From contig NZ_FOHX01000004.1 in NCBI RefSeq assembly GCF_900111685.1, forward strand, positions 315,576 through 379,575: a stretch of 64,000 nucleotides of DNA, in the 5' to 3' direction. Below are positions 18,726 to 27,789 of the stretch, piece after piece. Source of the DNA: Nonomuraea wenchangensis (GTDB lineage: Bacteria > Actinomycetota > Actinomycetes > Streptosporangiales > Streptosporangiaceae). Made by a program: the position numbers and the translations under genes. Position 1 is the stretch's first letter, and the number at the start of each line of letters is the position of its first letter. The notes beneath the pieces are model-generated. The model was given only the letters and a program-made list of their open reading frames with translations. It was not told the origin of the DNA and searched no databases.

Positions 18726-20831
18726 GTGCTCTGGGTAGCCGTCATCGGGCTTGTCATGACCGTCCTGGCGGTGGCCGTCGCCGGCCGCCGGGTTCAGTTC
18801 CTGTACAAGCTCGCCACCGTGGGGCCGCCCGCGCCCGAGCGTGTCGAGTACGCCAAGGCCAACGCGGGTGAGGAGCTCAAGGCGCAGCTGGTCGAGGTGT
18901 TCGGCCAGAAGAAGCTGCTGAAGTGGACGCCCTCGGGCGTGGCGCACTTCTTCGTCATGTGGGCGTTCTTCATCCTGCTGACCGTCTACATCGAGGCGTA
19001 CGGCGCGATCATCCAAGGGGCGATCACCGGCCGGCCGAACTTCCACATCCCGCTCATCGGGCAGTGGGCGGTCCTGGGGTTCCTGCAGGACTTCATCGCC
19101 GTCGCCTGTCTGCTCGGCCTGGTCGCCTTCGCGATCATCCGGGTGAAGAACTCGCCGAAGACGCTGGGCCGCAAGTCCCGCTTCTCCGGCTCGCACCTGG
19201 GCGGGGCGTGGCTCGTCCTGTTCATGATCTTCAACATCATCTGGACGCTGTTCCTGGCCCGTGGCGCCGCCGCGGCCAACGGCAACTTGCCCTACTCCTC
19301 CGGCGCGTTCGCGTCGCTGGGGCTGGGCGAGGTGCTGCCGGCCAGCGGGCTGCTGGAGGAGATCGCGCTGCTGCTGCACATCGGCTTCATGCTGGTGTTC
19401 CTGGTCATCGTGGTGAACTCCAAGCACCTGCACATCTTCACCGCGCCGCTCAACGTGCTGTTCTCGCGCCGCCCCGACGGGCTCGGCGCCGCGCCGGAGA
19501 TGCGGGTGGACGGCAAGCCGGTCGACTTCGAGGACGAGGACCTCGACCCCGAGCGGCTCGGCCGGGGCAAGATCGGCGACACCACGTGGAAGGGTTTCCT
19601 CGACTTCTACTCCTGCACCGAGTGCGGCCGCTGCCAGTCGCAGTGCCCGGCCTGGAACACCGACAAGCCGCTGTCGCCCAAGATGCTCATCCTGGACCAG
19701 CGTGACCACGCCTTCCAGGTGGCCCCTTATCTGCTGGCGGCCGCGAACGGCGTCGAGCACAAGGACACCGATGTGCTGGCGCTGCTGGACAAGCCGCTGG
19801 TCGGCGAGGACGGCGTGATCCACCCCGACGTGCTGTGGTCGTGCACCAACTGCGGCGCCTGTGTGGAGCAGTGCCCGGTGGACATCGAGCACATCGACCA
19901 CATTCTCGACATGCGCCGCTACCAGGTGATGGTGGAGTCGTCGTTCCCGTCGGAGGCGGGGGTGATGGTCAAGAACCTGGAGAACAAGGGCAACCCGTGG
20001 GGGATGTCCGAGATGAAGCGGGCCGACTGGATCGCCGAGCTCGACTTCGAGGTCGAGATCGTCGAGGACAAGATGCCCGAGGGCACCGAATACCTGTTCT
20101 GGGTCGGTTGCGCGGGCGCGCTGGAGGACCGCGCCAAGCGCACCACGAAGGCGGTGGCGGAGCTGCTGCACATCGCGGGCGTGAAGTTCGCGGTGCTCGG
20201 CCCGATGGAGGCCTGCTCCGGCGACCCGGCCCGCCGCCTGGGCATGGAGTATCTGTTCAACATGCTCGCGCAGCAGAACATCGAGACGCTGAACGAGGCG
20301 GGCGTCAAGAAGATCGTCGCGACCTGCCCGCACTGCTTCAACACGCTGGCCAACGAGTACCCGCAGCTGGGCGGCACGTACGAGGTGGTGCACCACACCC
20401 AGCTCCTGGCCAAGCTGGTGGACGAGGGTCTGCTGACCCCGGTCACGCCGATCGAGGAGAAGATCACCTACCACGACCCGTGCTTCCTGGGCCGGCACAA
20501 CAAGGTCTACTCCCAGCCGCGCGACATCATGGCCAAGGTGCCGGGTGTGCAGACGCAGGAGATGCACCGGCACAAGGACCGTGGTTTCTGCTGCGGCGCG
20601 GGTGGCGCGCGCATGTGGATGGAGGAGCGGATCGGCAAGCGCATCAACACCGAGCGGGTTGACGAGGCGCTGACGACGAATCCCGACACGGTCTCGACCG
20701 CGTGCCCGTTCTGCATGGTGATGCTCGGTGACGCGATCAACGAGAAGAAGAACAGCGGCGAGGCCAAGGAGTCGCTGGAAGTCGTGGACGTCGCCCAGCT
20801 CCTGATCAAATCGGTCAAGGGCGCTTCCTGA
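18726..20831 (+). CDS. Membrane Fe-S oxidoreductase (HdrD/GlpC-like, CCG domains)
   Basis: The GTG at 18726 is chosen for its GGGAGGA ribosome-binding site; an in-frame TTG at 18684 lacks one. The 701-aa product resembles the essential mycobacterial iron-sulphur reductase Rv0338c. It has five or so N-terminal membrane helices with nitrate reductase gamma-like character. Two 4Fe-4S ferredoxin motifs follow (SCTECGRCQSQCPAW and SCTNCGACVEQCPVD), then two CCG domains (ACSGDPARRLG...ATCPHCFNTL and DPCFLGRHN...RGFCCGAGGARMW). CCG domains bind the noncubane cluster of heterodisulphide reductases. Electron donor and acceptor are unknown. Terminator at 20847. Confidence 0.9.
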   Translation: MLWVAVIGLVMTVLAVAVAGRRVQFLYKLATVGPPAPERVEYAKANAGEELKAQLVEVFGQKKLLKWTPSGVAHFFVMWAFFILLTVYIEAYGAIIQGAITGRPNFHIPLIGQWAVLGFLQDFIAVACLLGLVAFAIIRVKNSPKTLGRKSRFSGSHLGGAWLVLFMIFNIIWTLFLARGAAAANGNLPYSSGAFASLGLGEVLPASGLLEEIALLLHIGFMLVFLVIVVNSKHLHIFTAPLNVLFSRRPDGLGAAPEMRVDGKPVDFEDEDLDPERLGRGKIGDTTWKGFLDFYSCTECGRCQSQCPAWNTDKPLSPKMLILDQRDHAFQVAPYLLAAANGVEHKDTDVLALLDKPLVGEDGVIHPDVLWSCTNCGACVEQCPVDIEHIDHILDMRRYQVMVESSFPSEAGVMVKNLENKGNPWGMSEMKRADWIAELDFEVEIVEDKMPEGTEYLFWVGCAGALEDRAKRTTKAVAELLHIAGVKFAVLGPMEACSGDPARRLGMEYLFNMLAQQNIETLNEAGVKKIVATCPHCFNTLANEYPQLGGTYEVVHHTQLLAKLVDEGLLTPVTPIEEKITYHDPCFLGRHNKVYSQPRDIMAKVPGVQTQEMHRHKDRGFCCGAGGARMWMEERIGKRINTERVDEALTTNPDTVSTACPFCMVMLGDAINEKKNSGEAKESLEVVDVAQLLIKSVKGAS

Positions 20832-20846
20832 GGACGCGAAACGGAG

Positions 20847-20875
20847 CTCCTCCACACCCCGTGTGGAGGAGTTTC
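20847..20875 (+). terminator. Rho-independent terminator after the Fe-S oxidoreductase
   Basis: CTCCTCCACAC (20847-20857) pairs perfectly with 20861-20871 around a CCC loop and is followed by TTTCG. It lies 15 bp after the stop codon. Confidence 0.8.
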
Positions 20876-20979
20876 GTGCGTCGACAAGGGTGACCACAAG
20901 AAATCTGCCATCCACATAACGGGAAAATCACGGTAACCTCAACGTCGCATGGGTCTATTCGACGGGGAGGGGGCTCGCG

Positions 20980-21774
20980 ATGGGCGTCGTCGTCACCGAC
21001 GCCGAGGTGACCCTGGCGGACGTGCTCTCCCTGCGACTGGCCATCGACGAACCACTCCGCGAAGGCACCGAGCTCGTCCTGCGGCACCGCACCACGGGGG
21101 TGGAGCGCGAAGTGCGCCTCGGCACGCCGGGGGCGCGGGCGCGCGAGGCCACGCTGGCGGTCTCGCTGGCGCCGCTCGACCTCACGGCCGGCCGCTGGGA
21201 CGCCTACCTGCGCCATGACGGCCGGCGCAGCCGCCTGCAGAGCGTCGATCCTGGCTTCTCGCTCGACCACCTCGACGCGTACGCGCTGTGCCGGCGCACC
21301 CTCGCCTACCGCTCCTACCGGACCCGCAACGGCTACCTGGCCCTGAAGATCTCCGGCGCCGAGCCCGGGGCCGAGGTGCGCAGGGTGTGGTTCAGGGAGG
21401 GCCGCTTCGAGGTCATGGGGCTGCTCACCTACACCGGGCTGGAGGACGACGACTCCCGCCACGAGGCCACCCTCACCCTCGACCGGCGGCAGGCCGGCGC
21501 CAGGGTGTCGGCCACGGCGTACGTCCAGGGCGTGCGCTTCCACGCGGCCGTCTCGCTCGTGGACGTGCTGGCCGCCGACCCCGACGGCGCGGGCACGTGG
21601 GAGCCCGCGCTCCAGGTCGCGGGGGTGCCCGCGCCGCTGCGGCTCGGCTCGCGCCTCGACGACGTCGACGGCAAGCGCCGCCGGCTCCACTACCCGGCGG
21701 CCGAGGTCGACGGCGTGCCCGTACGGCCCTGCTACACCGCCGACGACGAGTTGCGCATCGAGGTGGGCGTATGA
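20980..21774 (+). CDS. Unknown beta-rich protein coupled to a glycosyltransferase
   Basis: The 264-aa product starts at ATG 20980 behind GACGGGGAGGGGG. It has no signal peptide or membrane helix. The sequence alternates short beta-like strands (ELVLRHRTTGVEREVRL, SVDPGFSLDHLDAYAL, GYLALKISG, HYPAAEVDGVPVRPCYTADD). It resembles the accessory beta domains attached to CDP-glycerol or glycan transferases, but no family can be named. Its stop overlaps the next start (ATGA at 21771), so it is translationally coupled to a GT4 glycosyltransferase and probably helps build a cell-wall polymer or exopolysaccharide. Confidence 0.65.
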   Translation: MGVVVTDAEVTLADVLSLRLAIDEPLREGTELVLRHRTTGVEREVRLGTPGARAREATLAVSLAPLDLTAGRWDAYLRHDGRRSRLQSVDPGFSLDHLDAYALCRRTLAYRSYRTRNGYLALKISGAEPGAEVRRVWFREGRFEVMGLLTYTGLEDDDSRHEATLTLDRRQAGARVSATAYVQGVRFHAAVSLVDVLAADPDGAGTWEPALQVAGVPAPLRLGSRLDDVDGKRRRLHYPAAEVDGVPVRPCYTADDELRIEVGV

Positions 21775-22838
21775 GGATCGCCCTGCTCCTGCCGTCCGCG
21801 TACGGCATGCGGGGTGATGTACGCGCGACGCTCAACCTGGCCAACGCCCTGGCGGAGCGGCACGAGGTCGAGGTGATCAGCGTGCGGCGCCAGAAGGAGA
21901 AGCCGTTCTTCCCCGTCGGCCCCCGCGTCGTCATGCGCAGCGTCGTGGACGCCCGGCCGGGGGTGCGGCACCTGCTGCCGCGCGGCCAGGTGCGCACCGA
22001 GGTCGCGCTCTGGCGGGTGCTGCGCGGGCTCAGGTGCGACGTGCTCGTCACGACCAGGCCGGGGCTCGGCGTCCAGGCCGCCAGGCACGCGCCGCGCGAG
22101 CTGCTGAAGCTCGCCAGGGAGTGGGCCAGGCCCGCCGTGCCCGCGCCCGTCAGGCGGTTCTACCCGCGCCTCGACGCCGTCGTGGCGGCCACGGAGGCCG
22201 GCCAGGAGGAGTGGGGCAGGCTGCTCGACGACGGGCCCGCCGTGCGCTTCGTGCAGGACGCGCTGCCGGGCGGCCCCTGGCCGCGCTCGCGCATGGACAA
22301 CAGGATCGTCGCGGCCGGGGGCCGCTGGGTGGCGGCCAAGGGCTACGACCGGCTGATCCGGGCGTTCGCGATCGTGGCCGACAAGCGCCCCGACTGGCAG
22401 CTCCGCCTGTACGGCGGCGGCCCGGAGGAGCGCCGGCTGCGCGCCCTGGCGCAGGAGCTCGACCTGCACAACCACGTCTACTTCATGGGCACCACCCCCG
22501 ACCTCGCGGGCGAGTTCGCCAAGGCGTCGATCGTGGCCAACCCCTCGCGCGGCGACGACCAGGCCATGACCGTGCTGGAGGCCATGGGCTGCGGGGTGCC
22601 GGTGGTGGCGTACGAGGGGGCGCGGGCGCCGGCCGAGTTCGTGGCCACGGGCTACAACGGGGTGCTGGTGCCGGAGTCCGGCGCCGACGAGGAGCTGTTC
22701 GCGGCGGCGCTGCTGGCCCTGATCGACGACGAGCGCAGGCGGCGCTCGCTCGCGGCGGGCGCGCTCGACACCGCGACCAGGCACGCGGCGGCCGAGGTCG
22801 CCGGTCAGTGGGAGAAGCTGATCGCGGATCTCCGCTGA
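21771..22838 (+). CDS. Glycosyltransferase family 4
   Basis: This is a GT-B fold glycosyltransferase (355 aa). The N-terminal Rossmann half opens MRIALLLPSAYGMRGDVRAT with LANALAERHEVEVISV. The C-terminal nucleotide-sugar-binding half has AAGGRWVAAKGYDRLIRAF, LYGGGPEERRLRALA and the EX7E-like region FAKASIVANPSRGDDQAMTV-LEAMGCGVPVVAY. It likely transfers a sugar to a cell-wall or extracellular polymer. The upstream coupled protein of unknown function is the probable partner. Acceptor and donor are unknown. Confidence 0.88.
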   Translation: MRIALLLPSAYGMRGDVRATLNLANALAERHEVEVISVRRQKEKPFFPVGPRVVMRSVVDARPGVRHLLPRGQVRTEVALWRVLRGLRCDVLVTTRPGLGVQAARHAPRELLKLAREWARPAVPAPVRRFYPRLDAVVAATEAGQEEWGRLLDDGPAVRFVQDALPGGPWPRSRMDNRIVAAGGRWVAAKGYDRLIRAFAIVADKRPDWQLRLYGGGPEERRLRALAQELDLHNHVYFMGTTPDLAGEFAKASIVANPSRGDDQAMTVLEAMGCGVPVVAYEGARAPAEFVATGYNGVLVPESGADEELFAAALLALIDDERRRRSLAAGALDTATRHAAAEVAGQWEKLIADLR

Positions 22839-22876
22839 TCCCCGCTCCCCATACCGGTTACGGGTACCGTAGAACC

Positions 22877-23158
22877 ATGCATGGGTACAGCGGAGACAAG
22901 CAGGCATATCTGACGCGGCTCCGGCGAATCGAGGGCCAGGTCAGGGGCCTGCAGCGCATGGTCGAGGACGACGCCTACTGCATCGACATCCTCACCCAGG
23001 TCTCCGCCGCCACGCGGGCACTCCAGGCGGTGGCGCTGGGCCTGCTGGAGGAGCACATCTCCCACTGCGTGGCCGACGCGATCAACACCGGCGGCCCGGA
23101 GGCCGAGGCGAAGGTGAAGGAGGCCTCGGCGGCCATCGCGCGCCTCGTCCGGTCCTAG
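22877..23158 (+). CDS. csoR: CsoR-family copper-sensing repressor
   Basis: The 93-aa helical repressor keeps all three Cu(I) ligands, Cys35, His60 and Cys64, in the CsoR spacing (C-X24-H-X3-C). It opens with the family motif YLTRLRRIEGQVRGLQRMV. Just upstream, CCCCATACCGGTTACGGGTACCG (22847-22869) has the G/C-tract dyad look of CsoR operators, consistent with autoregulation. Unusually, no copper ATPase (CopA) or chaperone gene is adjacent. The family also includes sulphur- and formaldehyde-responsive members, but the intact C-H-C set favours copper. Confidence 0.88.
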   Translation: MHGYSGDKQAYLTRLRRIEGQVRGLQRMVEDDAYCIDILTQVSAATRALQAVALGLLEEHISHCVADAINTGGPEAEAKVKEASAAIARLVRS

Positions 23159-23273
23159 AGATCTTGTGCGGGTCGGCATCCTCCTTTCGTAGGAGGCGGC
23201 CCGCGCAAGTGACTAGTTATGCGAAACCCCGGGAACTAGGTCCCCGGGGCTCGGTAATCGTCGTGATGCTTCT

Positions 23274-23435
23274 TCAGCGGCTCGCCGAAGTCCGCAATCC
23301 GAGCGCGTCGTCGAGTTCGTCCAAGGTCAGCCGCCGCTCGCTGACAGCCACGGCGGTGAGCACCTCGGCGTAGAGCGCAATCTCGTCCAACGCGACACGG
23401 TCGTGGACCCGAGAGTCCAGGTCGTCGTGCCCCAC
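23274..23435 (-). CDS. Small conserved-looking protein (53 aa)
   Basis: The GTG at 23435 follows GGAAAGGACGACGCG, a good ribosome-binding site; an ATG further upstream (23504) would add 23 unstructured residues. The sequence DEIALYAEVLTAVAVSERRL-TLDELDDALGLR reads as two helices ending in LDELDDALGL. Short proteins with this pattern occur widely in actinomycetes and have no known function. It stands alone between csoR and a hypothetical gene. Confidence 0.5.
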   Translation of the reverse strand: MGHDDLDSRVHDRVALDEIALYAEVLTAVAVSERRLTLDELDDALGLRTSASR

Positions 23436-23650
23436 CGCGTCGTCCTTTCCATCCGCAGCCCACACCCTCTCCGAGGTTACGGGGGGACCCCCTTCGGGCG
23501 ACATGGCCCATCGGAGTCATTCCTTTCGGCGCCCCGGGGCCCCAGTGGGGTCATTTCCCGAATCGGAGATCACAATTCAGCGAATTTGCTGATCCTTCGG
23601 GTGTTAGAACGATACAGGCGAGGTAAGAGGGAAATAGCGGCATTAGTGGT

Positions 23651-24991
23651 TTAGTTGTGACCAGTGTCGCACACGTGATGATCATCGCGTTCGTGCACCA
23701 GCTTGCTCACGAGCGCGGACTGCCCCGCGAGGCCCCGCTCCGGCACCTTGGCGCCCGTCAGTCGCTCCCAGGCCCGCCCCGTCGCGTACGCCGCCCCCAG
23801 CACCCCCGCCGCGCTCGTCCGGTCGGGCGGCGCCACCTCCAGCACCGGCGACGGCACGGTCGACACCCCGCCGCGCGGGCCGGCCGCGAACCCCTCGGGC
23901 TCGGTCGTGTCGGCGACCGAGGTCTCGGTCATCCCCGCCCGCTCCAGCTCCTCGTACGCCGTCCGCACCCGATGGTCGAGCAGCGGGGGCAGCCGCCGCC
24001 GCGAGTCGGCCAGGTCGGCCAGGAACCCCGCAGTGGCCCGCACCGGATCGGGCGTGAACGCCAGCGCCTCCGCCAGGTCGTAGACCGCGTGCAGGAAGTG
24101 CGCCGCGACGTCCGTCTCCGGCAGCAGCGCCCGGCCCAGCCGCGCCGGAGTGCGCTCCAGCCACGCCAGGCGCACCTCCTCCGCGCCCGCCAGGCTGTCG
24201 TCCAGCCCGGGGTCGCGCAGCGCGGGCTCGACCATGGTGAGCAGCGCCAGCGCCCGCGGCCGGAACCGGGTGTCCGACATCAGGATCTGCGCGGTGTCGG
24301 CCATCACGGCGGCCAGCCGGCGCGACTCCCTGACGCGCCCGGCCTCCGCCCGCTCCACCACCATCGTGACGAGGTCCAGCAGCGGCGGCGCGGGCAGCCA
24401 GCGCACCCACTCGTCGCCGGGGAGCGGCCGGCGGAGGTATTCGCCGAAGACCGTGAGCAGCCGCTCGTTGCCGTCGAAGGCCGGCGCGTACGAGCACCAC
24501 ATGATCGTGCCCCACACGGCCGCGACCGTGCTCGGCACGTCCCTGGCGAAGATGTCGCCGAAGGCCGTCAGCGGGTAGTCGAATTCGGACTTGCGCCCGC
24601 AGGCCCGTACGAGCACGCGCAGCCGCTCGGTGAGGTCGGCGGAGACGTCGGGGCCGATGAAGGCCATCGTGGAGCCGGGCTCGGCGTGGAAGTCGGGGCC
24701 GGACGGCACCACGTCAGGCGGCAGGTCGGCGGCGGCGTGCCGGACCTCGCGGGCCCGCTCGCCCCGCGGCGGCGGTGCGAGATGCCAGCGGCCCGAGGCC
24801 GGGTCGTGCAGGTGCCAGCGGGCGTGCGCGCCGAACAACCACCGGTCGCCGTCGCGCGTGACGAGGACCCTCGCGGCCAGGACGTGCGCGCGGTCGGGCA
24901 TCGGGAGCTCCGGCCAGCGCGGGTCGGCGACCATCGCGCGGACCGCCGCCTCGGTGGCGGTGAACGCATCCCAGGGTGGCACGGGCGTCAT
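23651..24991 (-). CDS. Hypothetical actinobacterial protein (446 aa)
   Basis: The frame is long and has strong GC3 codon bias, so it is coding. No domain can be named with certainty. It has no signal peptide or transmembrane segment. The N-terminal half contains WLFGAHARWHLHDPASGRWH, a small-beta element that recurs in uncharacterised actinobacterial proteins, and the C-terminal half is helical (RRLAAVMADTAQILMS, ALLTMVEPALRD). The C-terminal tail is Gly/Pro-rich and ends KLVHERDDHHVCDTGHN. It is divergent from a lipoprotein gene across 53 bp. The role is unknown. Confidence 0.75.
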   Translation of the reverse strand: MTPVPPWDAFTATEAAVRAMVADPRWPELPMPDRAHVLAARVLVTRDGDRWLFGAHARWHLHDPASGRWHLAPPPRGERAREVRHAAADLPPDVVPSGPDFHAEPGSTMAFIGPDVSADLTERLRVLVRACGRKSEFDYPLTAFGDIFARDVPSTVAAVWGTIMWCSYAPAFDGNERLLTVFGEYLRRPLPGDEWVRWLPAPPLLDLVTMVVERAEAGRVRESRRLAAVMADTAQILMSDTRFRPRALALLTMVEPALRDPGLDDSLAGAEEVRLAWLERTPARLGRALLPETDVAAHFLHAVYDLAEALAFTPDPVRATAGFLADLADSRRRLPPLLDHRVRTAYEELERAGMTETSVADTTEPEGFAAGPRGGVSTVPSPVLEVAPPDRTSAAGVLGAAYATGRAWERLTGAKVPERGLAGQSALVSKLVHERDDHHVCDTGHN

Positions 24992-25044
24992 CGTACTTGC
25001 CGGTCGTGGATCACTTGTCGGCGAGACACGGCAGAATGTGGCCT

Positions 25045-25947
25045 ATGAGGGCGAAGGTAGCAGGGACGTTGGCGGTCGCGAGCGTGCTCGCCGGATGCGG
25101 CACGACGACCTCGGCCGACCCCACGGTCACCGGGCCCGGCATGCTGACGCTCGACCGGGCCACCCCTCCCGACCCCGGCGGCGAGGTGGGCGAGGCCTCG
25201 ACCGAGTTCGCGAAGGCGACCGACCTCGCCATGTGGACGAAGCTGAGCGACACCGAGAAGGACGTCGACCGGATCGCCAAGCTGGACGTGAACAAGACCG
25301 TGAAGGGCATGCTCTACCTGGAGCCCAGGACCTCGGCCTGGTTCGACGGCTTCCGCGGCCCCTTCCTCTACCAGGACCTCGCCGGCGACATCGTCATGCA
25401 CGCGCGGGTCAAGGTCGAGGGCAAGAACGGCGGCCGGCCCAAGCGGCAGTTCTCGCTCGGCGGGCTCATGGCCCGCCAGCCCGGCTCGTACGCCACCCCC
25501 AACTGGGTCTCCATCACCACCGGCACCGGCGAGAAGAGCGGCCAGATCGAGGTCAAGTGGACCGAGAACGGCAGCTCCAAGCCGAAGGAGATCCCGGTCA
25601 AGTCCGGCTGGGTCGACCTCGTCCTGGCCCGCGCCGGGCGCGCCTTCGCGGCGCTCTACAAGGAGGAGGGCGGCACGTGGAAGGTGGGGCAGCGCTGGGC
25701 CTCCACCCTCCCCGACGCCCTCCAGTGGGGCGTCACCGCCTACACCGACTGGGACAGCTACGGCGCCGTCAAACAGGACCCGGCGAAGGCCAACGCCCGG
25801 CAGGTCAAGGGCCTGCCCGACTTAAAACTGACCGTCGACTTCGTCAGGTTCCTCCGGCCCGAGCTGCCGGACTACGCCGACCCGCTGAACGACCGGTCGG
25901 TGCCGGACGACGTGCTCGTCAAAGCCTTGACGCCCGCCGGTGCCTGA
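25045..25947 (+). CDS. Lipoprotein with jelly-roll-like domain
   Basis: The start is placed at ATG 25045, giving MRAKVAGTLAVASVLAGCGT, a compact signal peptide with lipobox VLAGC. ATG 25036 and an ORF start at 24976 are alternatives. The mature part resembles the DUF1349 concanavalin-like (LamG-type) fold: WFDGFRGPFLYQDLAGDIVM, YATPNWVSITTGTG and FAALYKEEGGTWKV. Such domains often bind or process carbohydrates. Its 3' end overlaps the convergent gamma-carbonic anhydrase gene by 29 bp. Function is not known. Confidence 0.75.
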   Translation: MRAKVAGTLAVASVLAGCGTTTSADPTVTGPGMLTLDRATPPDPGGEVGEASTEFAKATDLAMWTKLSDTEKDVDRIAKLDVNKTVKGMLYLEPRTSAWFDGFRGPFLYQDLAGDIVMHARVKVEGKNGGRPKRQFSLGGLMARQPGSYATPNWVSITTGTGEKSGQIEVKWTENGSSKPKEIPVKSGWVDLVLARAGRAFAALYKEEGGTWKVGQRWASTLPDALQWGVTAYTDWDSYGAVKQDPAKANARQVKGLPDLKLTVDFVRFLRPELPDYADPLNDRSVPDDVLVKALTPAGA

Positions 25948-26449
25948 GTGCCTTGGCGATGTAGTTGTCAGGGGTGCGGGCGAAGGAGGCCCGGTCGTCG
26001 TCGGTGAGCTCGCGTACGATCCGGCCCGGCACCCCGGCGACCAGCACGCCCGACGGGATCTTCTTGCCGGGGCCCACCAGCGCTCCCGCGGCCACCAGCG
26101 TGCCCGCGCCGACGCGGGCGCCGCCGAGCACGATCGCGCCGATGCCGATCAGCGCGCCGGACTCGACGTGGGCGCCGTGGACCATGGCCTTGTGGCCGAG
26201 ACTCACCCGATCCTCCAGGACGGCGGGCTCACCGGGGTCGGAGTGGAGGCAGCACAGGTCCTGTACGTTGCACTCCTCGCCGATCTCGATCCGCTCGTCG
26301 TCGCCCCGAAGAACGGAGCCGTACCAGATGCTCGACGCCCGGCCGACGCTGACCCGGCCGACCACGGTCGCGCCTGGGGCGATGAACGCCTCGGGATGGA
26401 TGTCGGGGGCGGCCCCGGCATCCAATGCTGCTATGTACATTCGACACAT
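25919..26449 (-). CDS. Gamma-carbonic-anhydrase-like hexapeptide protein
   Basis: The start at ATG 26449 (MCRMYIAALDAG) is chosen; upstream frame residues are not family-like. The 176-aa product is a left-handed beta-helix with hexapeptide rungs (PGATVVGRVSVGRASSIWYG, HVESGALIGIGAIVLGGARV). Zinc-type histidines occur in LHSDPGEP, LGHKAMVHG and VHGAHV, matching the three-His site of gamma carbonic anhydrase/YrdA proteins. The catalytic Glu loop of archaeal Cam is not obvious, so it may be an acetyltransferase-like or low-activity member. Confidence 0.8.
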   Translation of the reverse strand: MCRMYIAALDAGAAPDIHPEAFIAPGATVVGRVSVGRASSIWYGSVLRGDDERIEIGEECNVQDLCCLHSDPGEPAVLEDRVSLGHKAMVHGAHVESGALIGIGAIVLGGARVGAGTLVAAGALVGPGKKIPSGVLVAGVPGRIVRELTDDDRASFARTPDNYIAKALRHRRASRL

Positions 26450-26589
26450 CGTAATTCCCGGCCCGGGTATGGCGTTCCGGTTGCGGACGTGGGCAGATGG
26501 CAGGAAAGTCGTTTTCTGACGTCTCGCTGTCAGCCCCTCACAACCCGCAGTTCTCCCCGCCTCACGCAATCCACCCTTAGGTATCTCCC

Positions 26590-27744
26590 ATGACGAACCA
26601 GCACGACAGCAGCTTCCCCGACCTGATGCAAGAGGACACCTTCGAGGTCGTCATGCGCGGCTACAACCGCCGCCAGGTCCACGACTACATGCTCCGCACC
26701 CGCAACCAGATCCGTGACCTGGAGGAGCGGCTGGCGCGGGCCATCGACCAGGCCGAGCAGGGCCGCATCGAGCTGGCGGAGGCCCGGCGGCGCATGGTCG
26801 AGACGCCACAGAGCTACGAGGACCTGAGCCCGCGGCTCGCCCAGATACTCAAGCTCGGCGAGGAGGAGGCCGCGGCCAAGAGGGCGGAGGCGGAGGCCGA
26901 GGCCGCCCACTTGCGTGAGACGTCCAACGCCGAGGCCGCCCACCTGCGTGAGACGTCGAGGGCCGAGGCCGAGCGGCTGCTGACGACCTCCCGCGAGACC
27001 GCCGAGAACATCCTCACCTCCGCCCAGGCGGAGGCGGAGCGCCGGGTGAACGAGGCCACGCAGGCCGCCGAGCGCATGCTGTCCCAGGCGAGCGCCGACG
27101 CCGACGAGCAGCTCACCTCGGCCCGCGCGGAGGCGGAGGAGACCGTGCGCGGGGCGCGGAACGAGGCGGAGCGCCTGCTGACCACGGCCCAGGCCGAGTC
27201 CGAGCAGCTCATGAAGGACGCCGCCGCCCAGGCGGAGCAGATCCTCATGGGCGCGCAGGCCGAGGGCGAGGCGATGCTGACCGCCGCGCGGCGGCGTACG
27301 GCGGCGCTGGACGAGCAGGCGGGCCGGCGGGTGGACTACCTCACCAACACGCACACCGAGGTGGTGCGGCGGCTCAACGAGATCGGCTCGGTGCTCGGCG
27401 ACCTCATGCGCACCGAGGCGGGCGCCGGGCCGCTGGTGCCTGAGGCCATCGCGCCCCCGCGGCAGCAGCCCCAGCTCGCGGCCCCGTCCGAGGAGGAGCT
27501 CCAGGCCCAGGAGCGGCAGCAGCCCCACCCGCAGGACGACGTGCGGGTGATCGTCGACGACGACGACGAGGAGCAGCAGGAGCAGGAGCGGCAGCGGCAG
27601 GAACAGCAGCAGCAGGAGCGGCAGCGGCAGGAGCAGCGGCAGGAGCAGCGGCAGGAGCAGCGGCAGCCGCAGGAGGCCGGCGCCGAGGAGCGGCCGGTCT
27701 CCGACGACACGCAGGTCACCGTCGTCCGCGTGCCTCCGAAGTAA
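26590..27744 (+). CDS. DivIVA-like coiled-coil protein
   Basis: The 384-aa product has an N-terminal DivIVA/GpsB-like membrane-targeting segment (TFEVVMRGYNRRQVHDYMLR), then a long Ala/Glu/Arg coiled coil with repeating units such as EAERLLTTSRETAENILTSA and AEAERRVNEATQ. The C-terminal 90 residues are extremely Gln/Arg/Glu-rich (repeats of RQEQ) with an acidic DDDDEE patch, predicted disordered. This architecture matches polar-growth scaffolds of actinomycetes (DivIVA, FilP and Scy relatives). It is likely a cytoskeletal or polarity organiser. Which homologue it is cannot be decided by eye. Confidence 0.75.
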   Translation: MTNQHDSSFPDLMQEDTFEVVMRGYNRRQVHDYMLRTRNQIRDLEERLARAIDQAEQGRIELAEARRRMVETPQSYEDLSPRLAQILKLGEEEAAAKRAEAEAEAAHLRETSNAEAAHLRETSRAEAERLLTTSRETAENILTSAQAEAERRVNEATQAAERMLSQASADADEQLTSARAEAEETVRGARNEAERLLTTAQAESEQLMKDAAAQAEQILMGAQAEGEAMLTAARRRTAALDEQAGRRVDYLTNTHTEVVRRLNEIGSVLGDLMRTEAGAGPLVPEAIAPPRQQPQLAAPSEEELQAQERQQPHPQDDVRVIVDDDDEEQQEQERQRQEQQQQERQRQEQRQEQRQEQRQPQEAGAEERPVSDDTQVTVVRVPPK

Positions 27745-27789
27745 CCCCCTGAGTGACGCGCGCCTCCTGAGGCTCCGGAACGAGCGGCG

